A stretch of DNA of 64,000 nucleotides. It comes from Flavobacterium sp. AED. Its GTDB lineage: Bacteria; Bacteroidota; Bacteroidia; Flavobacteriales; Flavobacteriaceae. The notes below the pieces were generated by a model. The model was not told the origin of the DNA, did no database searches, and saw only the letters and a list, made by a program, of their open reading frames with translations. Positions within the stretch are counted from its first letter, which is position 1. Every line of letters starts with the position of its first letter. Location of the stretch: positions 248,001 through 312,000 of the forward strand of contig NZ_JSYM01000002.1 in NCBI RefSeq assembly GCF_000812945.1. The letters run 5' to 3'. Of this stretch, positions 10,634-19,462 are shown one piece after another. A program made the translations under genes and the position numbers.

Positions 10634-11467
10634 CTAGCTTATTTTTTTAACTTGGTACTTTTCATCATAAGAAATTGCATTTTGTAATGCTGTGACTGGA
10701 ATTTCATTTTTACTTACAATTAGTACTTCTGCAAAATCACTGCTCATACTTACATTCACTATTCCGTCTATTGCGGCAAACTTTTTTGTTACAGATTTCA
10801 TGCAACCAATGCAAGTAATCCCTTCAAATTCATATAGATTAACGCTGACTTTATTGTTCTTTTTTAATTCGAAAAATAATTCCGAATTCGCTCTTGGAGC
10901 AATTGAATTGAGACATACATCCATTTTCAAAAAGTCAAAAGCGGCTGCAAAAAGTGTTTCGTATTCTTCTTTGCTTCCACCAAAAGGAGGGCTTATTTCA
11001 AATGTTCTATTAAATAATAATCCTGCCAATTTTCCTTCATCAGCCAAAAGTTGATGCATTTTCCCAACATATTTTTGACGCATAGTAGGAGGCAAAGCAC
11101 AGAAAAAAGTCTGTTCAATGATCAAATCGTATTTCCCCTGATGTTCAAAAAAATCACCTAATATGATTTGGATATTAGGATTATTTTTAAACTTCTCTTT
11201 TAAAACATTGACCAATGTTGGCGCAATATCTATAACGCTAATATTAGTAAAACCCTGTTCCAAAAGGTATTCGGCTTCATAGCTATTACCGCAGCCGGGA
11301 ATCAAAATAGCGATGTTTTTATTTTCTATTGTATCTATATAGGTTTGTAAAGGAGGGGATATTTTACCTAAATCCCAACCGGTGGCTTTGGTTTCGTACT
11401 GGGCTTCCCAATACGCTGCGTCAAGCGGTTTTTCGCATGAAGTTACACAACATTTTATATCTTCCAT
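10634..11467 (-). CDS. TPMT-type methyltransferase fused to an HMA domain
   Basis: A 277-residue two-domain protein. Residues ~15-200 are a SAM-dependent methyltransferase of the thiopurine S-methyltransferase type. It has the entry motif YWEAQYETKATGWDLG, the SAM-binding ILIPGCGNSYEAEYL, an acidic SVIDIAP, and EQTFFCALPP. Residues ~208-277 form a heavy-metal-associated (HMA) fold with the metal-binding GITCIGCMKSV. Extra cysteines occur near the N-terminus (CCVTSC). TPMT relatives methylate thiols and, in some bacteria, selenium or tellurium oxyanions; an attached copper/metal-type HMA domain is unusual. The gene follows the persulfide dioxygenase by 25 bases. Substrate could be a thiol, metalloid or chalcogen; not determined. 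Confidence 0.85.
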   Translation of the reverse strand: MEDIKCCVTSCEKPLDAAYWEAQYETKATGWDLGKISPPLQTYIDTIENKNIAILIPGCGNSYEAEYLLEQGFTNISVIDIAPTLVNVLKEKFKNNPNIQIILGDFFEHQGKYDLIIEQTFFCALPPTMRQKYVGKMHQLLADEGKLAGLLFNRTFEISPPFGGSKEEYETLFAAAFDFLKMDVCLNSIAPRANSELFFELKKNNKVSVNLYEFEGITCIGCMKSVTKKFAAIDGIVNVSMSSDFAEVLIVSKNEIPVTALQNAISYDEKYQVKKIS

Positions 11468-11492
11468 AATTTGTTTTTTTATAGCATTGCTT

Positions 11493-12908
11493 TTATTTCA
11501 AAACTTTGCTTTGGCAAACGAAATCTGTTTTTGGCAAATTTGTTTTTGCAATAGCATTGAAGCCGCCTTCAATTTCAGTGAAATTTCTAAACCCGCGTGC
11601 TTCTAATATAGAAGCGGCAATCATGCTGCGATAACCGCCGGCACAATGCAAATAAAAATGTTCTTTTGGATTAATATCTTTAATCCAATCATTGATAGAT
11701 GCTAATGGCTTGCTAAAGGCTTCCTCAACATGTTCGGCACAATATTCACTTTCTTTACGGATATCTATTATTTTGCTTTCGCCAATTTTTACTTCTTTGG
11801 AAAATTGTTCGGCTGTAATTCTATTTACGGTGTCAATTTCTTTTCCCGCTTTTGCCCAAGCCTTATAACCACCATCCAAATGACCGATTAAGTTATCAAA
11901 ACCCACGCGACTCAAGCGAGTAACGGTTTCTTCTTCTTGTCCTTCTTCGGAAACAATTAGAATTGGTTGTTTCACATCGGCAACTAAAGCACCAACCCAG
12001 GGAGCAAAATCCCCATCAATTCCAATATTTATAGATTGAGGAATGAATCCTTTGGCAAAATCAGTGTTTTTTCGGGTATCTAAAATTAACGCCCCGGTTT
12101 CTTCGGCAGCGGCTTCAAATTCAATTACCGATAAAGCGCGCATTCCCAAGTGTAATACATTCTCGAAACTTTCATATCCTTTTTTATTCATGGCTACATT
12201 CATCCCAAAATAAGCTGGAGGTGGCAATAAACCTTCGGTTACTTCTTGTACAAATTCGGCTTCAGTCATATCCGCTCTTAAAGCATAATTAGTTGTTTTT
12301 TGGTTGCCAATAGTTGATACCGTTTCTTTACTCATATTTTTACCGCAAGCACTTCCTGCACCGTGGGCCGGATATACAATAACATCGTCAGCCAAAGTCA
12401 TCACTTTGTCTCTTAATGAATGAAATAAAATAGCAGCTAATTGTTCCTGAGTCATGTGCGCTGCTTTTTGGGCTAAATCCGGTCTTCCTACATCACCAAT
12501 AAATAAGGTGTCTCCAGAGAAAATAGCATAATCTTTACCGTTTTCATCAATCAATAAAAAGGTTGTGCTTTCCATGGTATGTCCGGGCGTATGTAATGCT
12601 TTTATTTTGATTTTTCCAATGGTGAATTCCTGACCGTCTGTAGCAGAAACACATTCAAATTCACATTTTGCATTTGGACCATAAACAATTGGGGCACCTG
12701 TTTCTCTGCTTAAATCAACATGTCCGGAGACAAAATCAGCATGAAAATGGGTTTCAAAAATGTATTTCAGTTTTACCTGATCGCGTTCCAGTCGGTCTAA
12801 GTAAGGTTGAATTTCACGAAGTGGATCAATTATAGCCGCTTCACCATTTGAAGTAATGTAGTAAGCGCCTTGTGCTAAACAACCCGTATATATTTGTTCA
12901 ATTTGCAT
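11493..12908 (-). CDS. Persulfide dioxygenase-like MBL hydrolase with two rhodanese domains
   Basis: A 471-residue cytoplasmic protein. The N-terminal metallo-beta-lactamase domain carries THFHADFVSGH (residues 53-63), a later HTPGHT and a GDTLFIGDVGRPDL segment as in ETHE1/CstB persulfide dioxygenases. These oxidise glutathione, CoA or other low-molecular persulfides to sulfite using iron. Two rhodanese domains follow. The first (ILDTRKNTDF...) lacks a catalytic Cys (VSEEGQEEE at the loop), while the second keeps Cys in LHCAGGYRSM. The first is therefore probably structural and the second transfers sulfane sulfur. The gene heads a packed minus-strand operon and has a promoter with a Crp/Fnr-type dyad at 12964-12977. 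Sulfite produced here could leave through the TauE protein encoded nearby. Confidence 0.92.
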   Translation of the reverse strand: MQIEQIYTGCLAQGAYYITSNGEAAIIDPLREIQPYLDRLERDQVKLKYIFETHFHADFVSGHVDLSRETGAPIVYGPNAKCEFECVSATDGQEFTIGKIKIKALHTPGHTMESTTFLLIDENGKDYAIFSGDTLFIGDVGRPDLAQKAAHMTQEQLAAILFHSLRDKVMTLADDVIVYPAHGAGSACGKNMSKETVSTIGNQKTTNYALRADMTEAEFVQEVTEGLLPPPAYFGMNVAMNKKGYESFENVLHLGMRALSVIEFEAAAEETGALILDTRKNTDFAKGFIPQSINIGIDGDFAPWVGALVADVKQPILIVSEEGQEEETVTRLSRVGFDNLIGHLDGGYKAWAKAGKEIDTVNRITAEQFSKEVKIGESKIIDIRKESEYCAEHVEEAFSKPLASINDWIKDINPKEHFYLHCAGGYRSMIAASILEARGFRNFTEIEGGFNAIAKTNLPKTDFVCQSKVLK

Positions 12909-12933
12909 GATTACAATTTTTTATTTTACAGTA

Positions 12934-12977
12934 CAAAGGTACTTCTGTTTTTAAGAAAAATTGGTGACTAAAGTTAC
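12934..12977 (-). promoter_or_regulatory. Promoter with Crp/Fnr-type dyad for the persulfide dioxygenase operon
   Basis: On the minus strand a dyad GTAAC-TTTA-GTCAC (12977-12964) is followed after 22 bases by TACCTTTG (12941-12934), a match to the Bacteroidota -7 box TAnnTTTG. The start codon lies 26 bases beyond the box. The same dyad and the same 22-base spacing occur before tauE. The regulator is probably the Crp/Fnr protein encoded at 16462-17088; that link is inference. Confidence 0.6.
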
Positions 12978-13099
12978 ACAAGTTTTTTTAATTTTAGGAA
13001 AAAGTCGTTAATAGAAATTTGGTGTCTTTACTATTTAAAATCTAACAAAAACAAGAGAATAAAGTTGGTTTCTGTAAAAGAAATGTTACTTATAATGGG

Positions 13100-13107
13100 T
13101 AAATTTG
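13100..13107 (+). promoter_or_regulatory. Possible -7 box for cydAB
   Basis: TAAATTTG, a match to TAnnTTTG, lies 26 bases before the cydA ATG. No convincing -33 element or dyad was found at the expected distance. Confidence 0.4.
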
Positions 13108-13133
13108 CAAAACCTCTGATAAAATATATTTGA

Positions 13134-14465
13134 ATGGAAGAAATGCTTTTTTACGACCGAATGCAATTTGCATTTACGATTACCTTTCACTACTTGTTTC
13201 CGCAATTGACAATGGGACTTTCCTTAATTATTATTTATTTCAAATGGAAGTTTTTACGGACCCAAAACGAACAGTACAATCAGGCAACCCATTTTTGGAT
13301 GAAAATCTTTGCACTCAATTTTGCTATGGGCGTGGTAACAGGAATTCCGATGGAGTTTCAATTTGGGACGAATTGGGCCAAGTTTTCTGAATTAACGGGA
13401 GGAATCATTGGACAAACTTTGGCTATGGAAGGGATGTTTTCTTTCTTTTTGGAATCGTCTTTTTTAGGTTTGTTTTTATTTGGAGAAAAATTACTAGGGC
13501 ATAAATGGCACTTTGTGACCGGATTACTGATTTTTATAGGTTCCTGGGCCAGCGGATTTTTAATCATTGCCACGCATTCCTGGATGCAATATCCAGTAGG
13601 GTATGAAATTTTAGCCAATGGTAAATTTGTCCTGAATAACTTTGCTGCACTGTTTACAAACCCTTGGTTATGGCCTTCCTATTTTCACAATCAGGCCGCT
13701 TCAATGGTAACCAGTTCTTTTGTTGTTGCAGGGATTGGTGCTTTTTATATTTTGAGTAAAAAGAATGTGGCTTTCGGGAAATTATTTTTGAAAACGGGAG
13801 TGATTTTTGGATTGGCTTCAAGTCTTATCGTTGCAGTTCCCACCGGAGATTTATTAGCCAAAAATGTTGTAAAATACCAACCCGTTACTTTTGCCGCTAT
13901 GGAAGGAATTTTTCACAGTGAAAAAAAGGGGTCCGAAATTGTTTTGATTGGTCAACCTGACGTAAAAGATAAAAAACTGGACAATAAAATTGCTGTACCT
14001 AATATTCTGAGTTTTTTGACTTACGGAAACTGGCATAGCGAAATTAAAGGGTTAGATCAATTTAAAGAAGAAAATCATCCTACTAATATTTCAGGATTGT
14101 ATTACGCGTATCATATTATGGTTGGGCTCGGAACCGTTTTCATCGGATTGATGGGTTTTGCGGTTTTTCAGCTCATTCGAAAAAAATTATTCGAAACCAA
14201 ATGGATTTTGTGGTCATTGCTTTTTATGCTCCCATTTCCATACATCGCGAATACAACAGGATGGTACACTGCCGAATTAGGAAGACAGCCATGGTTAGTA
14301 TATAATTTGTTGCGCACTGCTGAAGGGGCTTCTCCGACAGTTTCCTCGGGAAATACGTTGTTTACCTTGCTTGGATTTATAGGGTTGTATCTCTTATTAG
14401 GCATGTTGTTTTTACTCTTGGTTGGTAAAATTATAAATAAAGGACCTCAAACAGAAAATAAATAA
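13134..14465 (+). CDS. cydA: Cytochrome bd oxidase subunit I
   Basis: The heme-bearing subunit of the quinol oxidase that reduces oxygen to water in the inner membrane with high affinity. The 443-residue protein begins MEEMLFYDRMQFAF with the usual His of subunit I near residue 19 (TFHYLFPQLT). It shows the conserved segments GIPMEFQFGTNW, the heme-ligand EGMFSFFLES and GWYTAELGRQPWLVYNLLRT. It carries about nine transmembrane helices and a short Q-loop between them. The ATG at 13134 gives the normal family N-terminus. cydB starts 3 bases after its stop, so the two form an operon. It is divergent from the persulfide dioxygenase operon across a 225-base gap. As bd oxidases resist sulfide, the neighbourhood fits sulfide stress; that link is inference. 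Confidence 0.97.
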   Translation: MEEMLFYDRMQFAFTITFHYLFPQLTMGLSLIIIYFKWKFLRTQNEQYNQATHFWMKIFALNFAMGVVTGIPMEFQFGTNWAKFSELTGGIIGQTLAMEGMFSFFLESSFLGLFLFGEKLLGHKWHFVTGLLIFIGSWASGFLIIATHSWMQYPVGYEILANGKFVLNNFAALFTNPWLWPSYFHNQAASMVTSSFVVAGIGAFYILSKKNVAFGKLFLKTGVIFGLASSLIVAVPTGDLLAKNVVKYQPVTFAAMEGIFHSEKKGSEIVLIGQPDVKDKKLDNKIAVPNILSFLTYGNWHSEIKGLDQFKEENHPTNISGLYYAYHIMVGLGTVFIGLMGFAVFQLIRKKLFETKWILWSLLFMLPFPYIANTTGWYTAELGRQPWLVYNLLRTAEGASPTVSSGNTLFTLLGFIGLYLLLGMLFLLLVGKIINKGPQTENK

Positions 14466-14468
14466 ATT

Positions 14469-15545
14469 ATGGAATTCTTTTGGTATGTAGTTTTAATGGG
14501 AATTTTGGCCGTTTACATTGTACTGGATGGTTATGATTTTGGAGCGGGAATTATTCATTTGTTTTTTGCGAAAACAGAGAAAGATAAAAAAGCAATAACC
14601 AGCGCAATTGGTCCTTTTTGGGATGCCAATGAAGTATGGTTAATTGCCGCGGGTGGAGTTTTGTTTTTTGCTTTTCCTACGTTGTATGCTTCTTCATTCA
14701 GTGGGTTTTATTTGCCTTTGATGATGATTTTATGGTTGCTTATCTTCAGAGCTGTAGGTTTGGAATTGCGTGGTCAAATTCATCATCCCATGTGGGAAGT
14801 CATTTGGGATAAAGCCTTTGGGATTGCGAGTTTATTATTAGCCATATTTTTTGGCGTGGCTTTGGGGAATATTGTTCGCGGTGTAAATCTGGGAATGGTA
14901 GAAAATGGTGTTTCAACTCAGGAAGCTCATTTTTTCTTTTTGCCTTTGTGGAATCCAACTTTTAGTCCAAAAGCAGATCAACTGGGAATTATAGATTGGT
15001 TTACCTTATTTTTAGGTGTGGTTAGTGCGGTTACGCTGACGATTCATGGAGCCAATTGGATTATTTATAAAACGAATTCTTCTTTGAATGCCAAATTAAA
15101 AGAGGTAGTATATAAACTCAATTTTGTGTTATTAGGATTAGTAATTATTTCATTATTAATTTGGCACAGAATCGAACCAAAACCTTTTCACAATTTTGTT
15201 GAAAACCCATTTCTTTGGATATTTCCATTGATTGCATTTATAGGTATTTTTGGATTGTTTAAAGTAAAAACATTTAAAAAAGACGGACATGGATTCGTGT
15301 TCTCCAGTATGTTTCTCGTGGGAGGATTTGCCGCAACAACGGCTTCCATTTTTCCGAATGTCTTGCCTTCAACTAATACAGTAAATCCTTCATTAACCAT
15401 TTATAATACTGCTGCTGGTGAATATGGATTGTCAGTAGGCGTGTATTGGTTTGTTATCGCTTTAGCATTAGTTATTGTGTACTTCATAATTCAGTATAAA
15501 GTTTTTAGCGGTAAAATGGACGACATCGGGTATGGGGAGCATTAG
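14469..15545 (+). CDS. cydB: Cytochrome bd oxidase subunit II
   Basis: The membrane subunit that completes the cytochrome bd complex. The 358-residue protein begins with FFWYVVLMGILAVYIVLDGYDFGAG, whose DGYDFGAG stretch is a signature of CydB. It also has GPFWDANEVWLI and the FRAVGLELRG segment, and several further hydrophobic helices. It follows cydA with a 3-base gap and is translated together with it. A bidirectional hairpin terminator lies between it and the convergent tauE gene. No separate CydX-like small subunit was noticed after it. Confidence 0.97.
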   Translation: MEFFWYVVLMGILAVYIVLDGYDFGAGIIHLFFAKTEKDKKAITSAIGPFWDANEVWLIAAGGVLFFAFPTLYASSFSGFYLPLMMILWLLIFRAVGLELRGQIHHPMWEVIWDKAFGIASLLLAIFFGVALGNIVRGVNLGMVENGVSTQEAHFFFLPLWNPTFSPKADQLGIIDWFTLFLGVVSAVTLTIHGANWIIYKTNSSLNAKLKEVVYKLNFVLLGLVIISLLIWHRIEPKPFHNFVENPFLWIFPLIAFIGIFGLFKVKTFKKDGHGFVFSSMFLVGGFAATTASIFPNVLPSTNTVNPSLTIYNTAAGEYGLSVGVYWFVIALALVIVYFIIQYKVFSGKMDDIGYGEH

Positions 15546-15565
15546 TTTTATATTCAATTAAAAAA

Positions 15566-15596
15566 TAAAAAGTATTTCAATTTGGGATACTTTTTT
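15566..15596. terminator. Bidirectional terminator between cydB and tauE
   Basis: AAAAAGTAT and ATACTTTTT arms flank an 11-base loop between two convergent genes, giving T-runs in both directions. Confidence 0.65.
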
Positions 15597-15600
15597 GTTT

Positions 15601-16389
15601 TTAATGAAAGAAAATTTCTTTAGTAATGATGTAAATTCCCATGACTAATACAAACCAACCAAAGATTGGTTTTAGTTTAGCGCCATCAATTTTTTTCGAA
15701 AGTTTGGTTCCTATGATCATTCCTAAAAACGCTACGCCGGTAATCCCTAGTAAAAAAGGATAATTTATAGGTGTGCCAATATATAAATCGCCACCAAAAC
15801 CAATGGAAGAATTGATAAAAATAATGAGTAGGGAGGTGCCAACGGCTTGTTTCATTGGCAAATTAGCAAAAAACAATAAGGCTGGTATGATTAAAAATCC
15901 GCCGCCAGCGCCTAGAAAACCAGTTACAATTCCAACTATAAATCCAATGATTCCCAGTTGTGTGTAGTTTGTTTTTGGAACGTTAGTTACCGGTTTTGTT
16001 TTGCGTATCATGGATATAGCGGCGGCCATCATCAATACTGAAAAAACAATCATAATCAGAAAACTTTTTGATACTTGGTAGGAAGCAATGGAGAATAATG
16101 TAGCTGCTATTTTTGGAAAAATAACTTCCCGGATTATCAGTATTGAAAAAACCGACGGAATGGCGAAGTATAGTGCGGATTTAATTTTAAGATTCCCCAT
16201 TTTATAATGGCTAATACATCCAAATAAAGCGGTAATTCCCACTATAAATAACGAATAACTGGTAGCTAATTCAGGATCTATCTTGAATAAGTAGACCAAA
16301 ATGGGAATGGTTAGAATTGATCCACCGCCGCCTATTAAACCCAATGAAAGTCCTATGATAATTGATGCGAAATAACCTAAATACTCCAT
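15601..16389 (-). CDS. Sulfite exporter TauE/SafE family permease
   Basis: A 262-residue inner-membrane permease with about eight hydrophobic helices and the two family repeats GLSLGLIGGGGSILTIP and GIVTGFLGAGGGFLIIP, spaced as in TauE/SafE proteins. Relatives export sulfite, sulfoacetate or other sulfur anions. It stands alone on the minus strand, 72 bases after the stop of the Crp/Fnr gene. Its promoter carries the same Crp/Fnr-type dyad and spacing as the persulfide dioxygenase operon. A simple reading is that sulfite made by the dioxygenase is pumped out here. The substrate is inferred from context. Confidence 0.92.
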   Translation of the reverse strand: MEYLGYFASIIIGLSLGLIGGGGSILTIPILVYLFKIDPELATSYSLFIVGITALFGCISHYKMGNLKIKSALYFAIPSVFSILIIREVIFPKIAATLFSIASYQVSKSFLIMIVFSVLMMAAAISMIRKTKPVTNVPKTNYTQLGIIGFIVGIVTGFLGAGGGFLIIPALLFFANLPMKQAVGTSLLIIFINSSIGFGGDLYIGTPINYPFLLGITGVAFLGMIIGTKLSKKIDGAKLKPIFGWFVLVMGIYIITKEIFFH

Positions 16390-16406
16390 TTTAAAATTTT
16401 TTGTTG

Positions 16407-16450
16407 CAAAGGTTGTCTGTAAATTTTAGACAAACAGTAACATTTATCAC
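16407..16450 (-). promoter_or_regulatory. Promoter with Crp/Fnr-type dyad for tauE
   Basis: On the minus strand GTGAT-AAAT-GTTAC (16450-16437) is followed after 22 bases by AACCTTTG (16414-16407), a near-match to TAnnTTTG, and the ATG follows 17 bases later. An extra inverted repeat, TTGTCT-N9-AGACAA (16413-16433), fills the spacer and could be a second operator. Architecture matches the promoter at 12934-12977. Confidence 0.55.
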
Positions 16451-16461
16451 ATTGAGAAGAT

Positions 16462-17088
16462 TTATTTCAAAAGTTCAATGTTATTGCGCTGCAAATTGAC
16501 CAATCCTCGTTGTTCCATTTTTTTTAGTAAACGGGAAATAACTTCTCTTGATGTATTCAATTCGGATGCGATTTCTTGATGGGATAGTTTCAAATCCTTA
16601 CAGCCACAAGCATCGGCATGGCGTTTTAGATAAAATTCCAAGCGCTCATCCATTGCTCTAAAAGCGATACTGTCAACAACTTCCAGCACTTCCTCAAATC
16701 GGCTGCGATAGGTATCAATTACAAATTCGTACCAACTGCGGTGTTGCATCATCCATTTGTCCATAAGGGGTAAAGGAATCAGTATCAATTCAACATCTTC
16801 AACAACTTTGGCCATGATTTGGCTTTTTGCATTTTTGGTGGCACAAATCATAGAAATAGCGCACGCTTGACCGGGTTGTAAATAATACATGAAAAATTCA
16901 CTGCCATTTTCATCTTCTCGGTAAATCTTAATCTTGCCACTGATAACTAAAACGGTGTTTTTTATGTATTGTCCAGTTCGCATGATGACATCGCCCGCTT
17001 TGAAGGATTGAACAGTAGCATTGGCATCAACATCTTTGACTAATTCAGTAGAAAATGAAGGAAATAGTTTCTTTATAGGATCAAGCAT
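16462..17088 (-). CDS. Crp/Fnr family transcription regulator
   Basis: A 208-residue regulator. Residues ~15-130 form a cyclic-nucleotide-binding-type beta barrel (FKAGDVIMRTGQYIKNTVLVISG). Residues ~150-205 form a winged helix with the recognition helix in SHQEIASELNTSREVISRLLKKMEQRGLV. Cysteines at CAISMICATKN and DACGCKDL could sense redox or sulfur species, but the pattern is not that of an Fnr iron-sulfur cluster. It is flanked by tauE, a rhodanese and cydAB, and two dyads of Crp type stand before tauE and the persulfide dioxygenase. It is therefore the prime candidate for their control. The signal is unknown. Confidence 0.92.
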   Translation of the reverse strand: MLDPIKKLFPSFSTELVKDVDANATVQSFKAGDVIMRTGQYIKNTVLVISGKIKIYREDENGSEFFMYYLQPGQACAISMICATKNAKSQIMAKVVEDVELILIPLPLMDKWMMQHRSWYEFVIDTYRSRFEEVLEVVDSIAFRAMDERLEFYLKRHADACGCKDLKLSHQEIASELNTSREVISRLLKKMEQRGLVNLQRNNIELLK

Positions 17089-17384
17089 TTTGCTGTTATT
17101 TTAATTTTTTTATATGAGCTATACTGTAAAAGTAGTCTAAAAAGGGAAAAGATTATTGCAATTATAGTATTCAAAAAACAGATTGAGGCAGGAATTATTA
17201 AATGTTTTACCTTATACATTTCCGATGGATTTAATAGACTATTTTTCGCAAAAATAAAGGGCTAATTTATAGTTTCTTGATAGTTAATGTTTTGCGAAAA
17301 CGTTTTCTTATGAATATTATCGAATTAACAAATGGAGGGTTTATTGTTCGGTAAAATCTTTGTATTTTTACAAAAAAAGATACT
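17089..17384. promoter_or_regulatory. Divergent intergenic region between crp-like gene and rhodanese
   Basis: It holds the promoters of two divergent genes. A perfect 12-base palindrome GAAAACGTTTTC (17296-17307) lies 77 bases before the rhodanese ATG and resembles LacI-type operators. AATCTTTG at 17355-17362 is a possible -7 box for the rhodanese. No Crp-type dyad at the 36-base spacing was found. Confidence 0.35.
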
Positions 17385-17690
17385 ATGAATTTAACACAAG
17401 AAGATTGGGTTGCTCAATTCGAAGCTGATGAAAATGCAGTAATATTAGACGTGAGAACCGAAGACGAAACGAATGATGGAATTATAGCTAATGCCATACT
17501 TATTGATATTCACAAGGGACAGGGTTTTATAGATGAAATAGAGGCTTTGGACAAAAGCAAAAACTATTATGTGTATTGCCGTTCCGGAATGAGAAGCGCT
17601 AAAGCTTGCGAAATCATGAACGAGCTGGGTTTTGAAAATACCTACAACTTACTGGGAGGGATTATAGAATGGAATGGCGATATCGTTTAA
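17385..17690 (+). CDS. Single-domain rhodanese
   Basis: A 101-residue cytoplasmic rhodanese, moving sulfane sulfur on a cysteine. It has the family landmarks VILDVRTEDE near the N-terminus, the active loop VYCRSGMRSAKA with catalytic Cys, and the C-terminal NLLGGIIEW. It is a short complete domain without fused partners. It lies 59 bases before the GapN-like dehydrogenase on the same strand and is divergent from the Crp/Fnr gene. With the two-rhodanese dioxygenase and tauE this makes a second rhodanese in the same sulfur neighbourhood. Confidence 0.93.
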   Translation: MNLTQEDWVAQFEADENAVILDVRTEDETNDGIIANAILIDIHKGQGFIDEIEALDKSKNYYVYCRSGMRSAKACEIMNELGFENTYNLLGGIIEWNGDIV

Positions 17691-17749
17691 CCATAAAACT
17701 ATAAACACGACGGCCTCTTTTATTAAATTTTAAATATAACCAACCTATA

Positions 17750-19330
17750 ATGAGTTTTATACCAGAAGAATTTCAAATTAATACGTTACTGAATCAAGAT
17801 ACTTATTTAATTAATGGTGAGCTAAAAAAATGGACTGGTCAAACAACTCCCGTTTTTTCTACGATTTCATCTACTGAAAAATACGAACCTACTATATTGG
17901 GTTCGATTCCATGTATGGGAGAAGTGGAGGCTTTAGAAGCTGTTGAAGCGGCATCTGCGGCTTACAATAATGGACAAGGTTTATGGCCTACAATGAAAGT
18001 TGTGGATCGTATTAAATGCATGGAAAATTTTGTTGCTCAAATGAAAACGACTCGAACAGAAGTTGTTAAACTTTTGATGTGGGAAATTGGAAAATCATTG
18101 GGTGATTCTGAAAAAGAATTTGACAGAACCGTAGAGTACATTTATGATACTATTGACAGCTTAAAAGAATTAAACAGTCGCAGTGCTCATTTTTCTAAAG
18201 TTCAAGGAATAAATGCCATGGTTCGTAGAGGACCGCTAGGTGTTGTATTGTGTCTAGGACCATACAATTATCCATTGAATGAAACTTTTTCGCTGCTTAT
18301 TCCGGCATTAATTATGGGGAATCCTGTAATTTTTAAACCGGCTAAACATGGTGTTTTATTACTATCTCCATTGTTAGAAGCTTTCAAAAGTAGTTTCCCA
18401 AAAGGAGCTATTAATATTGTGTATGGTAGAGGGCGTGAAGTGGCTTCACCTATCATGAAATCTGGAAAAGTTGATATTTTGGCTTTGATAGGAAACAGTA
18501 AATCAGCGATTGCTTTGCAAGACCAACATCCAAATAAAAACAGATTGCGTTTGGTATTAGGTTTAGAAGCAAAAAATCCTGCGATAATCCTTCCGGATGC
18601 CGATTTAGATTTGACTATCCAAGAATGTATAGCGGGATCTTTATCTTTCAACGGACAACGTTGCACCGCTTTGAAAGTATTATATGTGCATGAATCTATT
18701 GCTGACGAATTCAATAAACGATTTGCAGCCAAAGTAGATGCATTGACATTTGGAAATCCATGGGACAAATCAGTATTTCTTACTCCTTTACCAGAAAAAG
18801 AAAAACCGGCTTATATCCAGGAATTAATAGATGATGCTACAGCTAAAGGAGCAAAAGTTATTAATGCAAAAGGAGGAGAGCAAACCGATAATTTTATATT
18901 TCCAGCAGTTTTGTTTCCTATAAATAAGGAAATGCGAGTGTATCATGAAGAGCAGTTTGGTCCAGTTGTGCCTATTATTTCTTTCAAAGACATTCAAGAA
19001 CCATTGAATGATATGGCCGAGTCTAATTACGGACAACAAGTAAGTTTGTTTGGAAAAGACATCAAAACCATTGCACCGCTTATCGATACTTTGGTAAATC
19101 TTGTTTGTAGAGTAAATTTGAATAGTTCTTGCCAAAGAGGACCGGATGTTTTCCCATTTACCGGAAGAAAAGATTCAGCAGTGGGTACTTTGAGTATTCA
19201 CGATGCGTTGCGTTCGTTCTCTATCAGAACCTTTGTTGCTTCTAAAGACAATGACTATAACAATGCTATTTTGCAAGAGTTATTAAACAGCAAAGAATCA
19301 AATTTCATTAATACGGACTATATTTTGTAA
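17750..19330 (+). CDS. gapN: Aldehyde dehydrogenase, NADP-dependent glyceraldehyde-3-phosphate type
   Basis: A 526-residue aldehyde dehydrogenase. The nucleotide-binding and substrate regions are typical: [12 protein letters not shown], the general base Glu in [11 protein letters not shown] and the catalytic Cys in [11 protein letters not shown]. Family members of this sequence type in Bacteroidota are called non-phosphorylating, NADP-dependent glyceraldehyde-3-phosphate dehydrogenase. They oxidise the triose directly to 3-phosphoglycerate and give NADPH without ATP. Assignment to the enzyme rather than another aldehyde dehydrogenase rests on overall resemblance, including a C-terminal extension after the usual domain. 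It probably shares a transcript with the rhodanese before it. A strong terminator follows. Confidence 0.85.
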   Translation: MSFIPEEFQINTLLNQDTYLINGELKKWTGQTTPVFSTISSTEKYEPTILGSIPCMGEVEALEAVEAASAAYNNGQGLWPTMKVVDRIKCMENFVAQMKTTRTEVVKLLMWEIGKSLGDSEKEFDRTVEYIYDTIDSLKELNSRSAHFSKVQGINAMVRRGPLGVVLCLGPYNYPLNETFSLLIPALIMGNPVIFKPAKHGVLLLSPLLEAFKSSFPKGAINIVYGRGREVASPIMKSGKVDILALIGNSKSAIALQDQHPNKNRLRLVLGLEAKNPAIILPDADLDLTIQECIAGSLSFNGQRCTALKVLYVHESIADEFNKRFAAKVDALTFGNPWDKSVFLTPLPEKEKPAYIQELIDDATAKGAKVINAKGGEQTDNFIFPAVLFPINKEMRVYHEEQFGPVVPIISFKDIQEPLNDMAESNYGQQVSLFGKDIKTIAPLIDTLVNLVCRVNLNSSCQRGPDVFPFTGRKDSAVGTLSIHDALRSFSIRTFVASKDNDYNNAILQELLNSKESNFINTDYIL

Positions 19331-19349
19331 GTATTAAATAGTTATAATT

Positions 19350-19384
19350 GAAGCCGTTTCGTTTTTGCGAGGCGGCTTTTTTTA
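19350..19384 (+). terminator. Intrinsic terminator after gapN
   Basis: AAGCCGTTTCG pairs with CGAGGCGGCTT (two G-T pairs), followed by a run of seven T. Confidence 0.8.
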
Positions 19385-19462
19385 TGGAATTCTGTTTTTA
19401 TCTGTCACTCAATTTAAACAATGTGTTATGTTTTTTTTATTAACCGCAAAAATAACACAGCT

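Noticed and set aside
13064-13107. Crp/Fnr-type dyad before cydA at the 36-base distance
   Set aside because: GTTGGTTTCTGTAA does not form the GTnAC-N4-GTnAC dyad, so I do not place cydAB in the same regulon.
13130-13390. 86-residue plus-strand frame overlapping cydA
   Set aside because: It is out of frame with cydA, whose product has all the family motifs; the frame is chance.
17316-17362. Crp/Fnr-type dyad before the rhodanese
   Set aside because: ATTAT-CGAA-TTAAC matches the dyad poorly and lies 39 rather than 36 bases from the possible -7 box.
18268-18768. 166-residue frame on the minus strand
   Set aside because: It is antisense to the catalytic region of the GapN-like dehydrogenase and has no features of a real protein.
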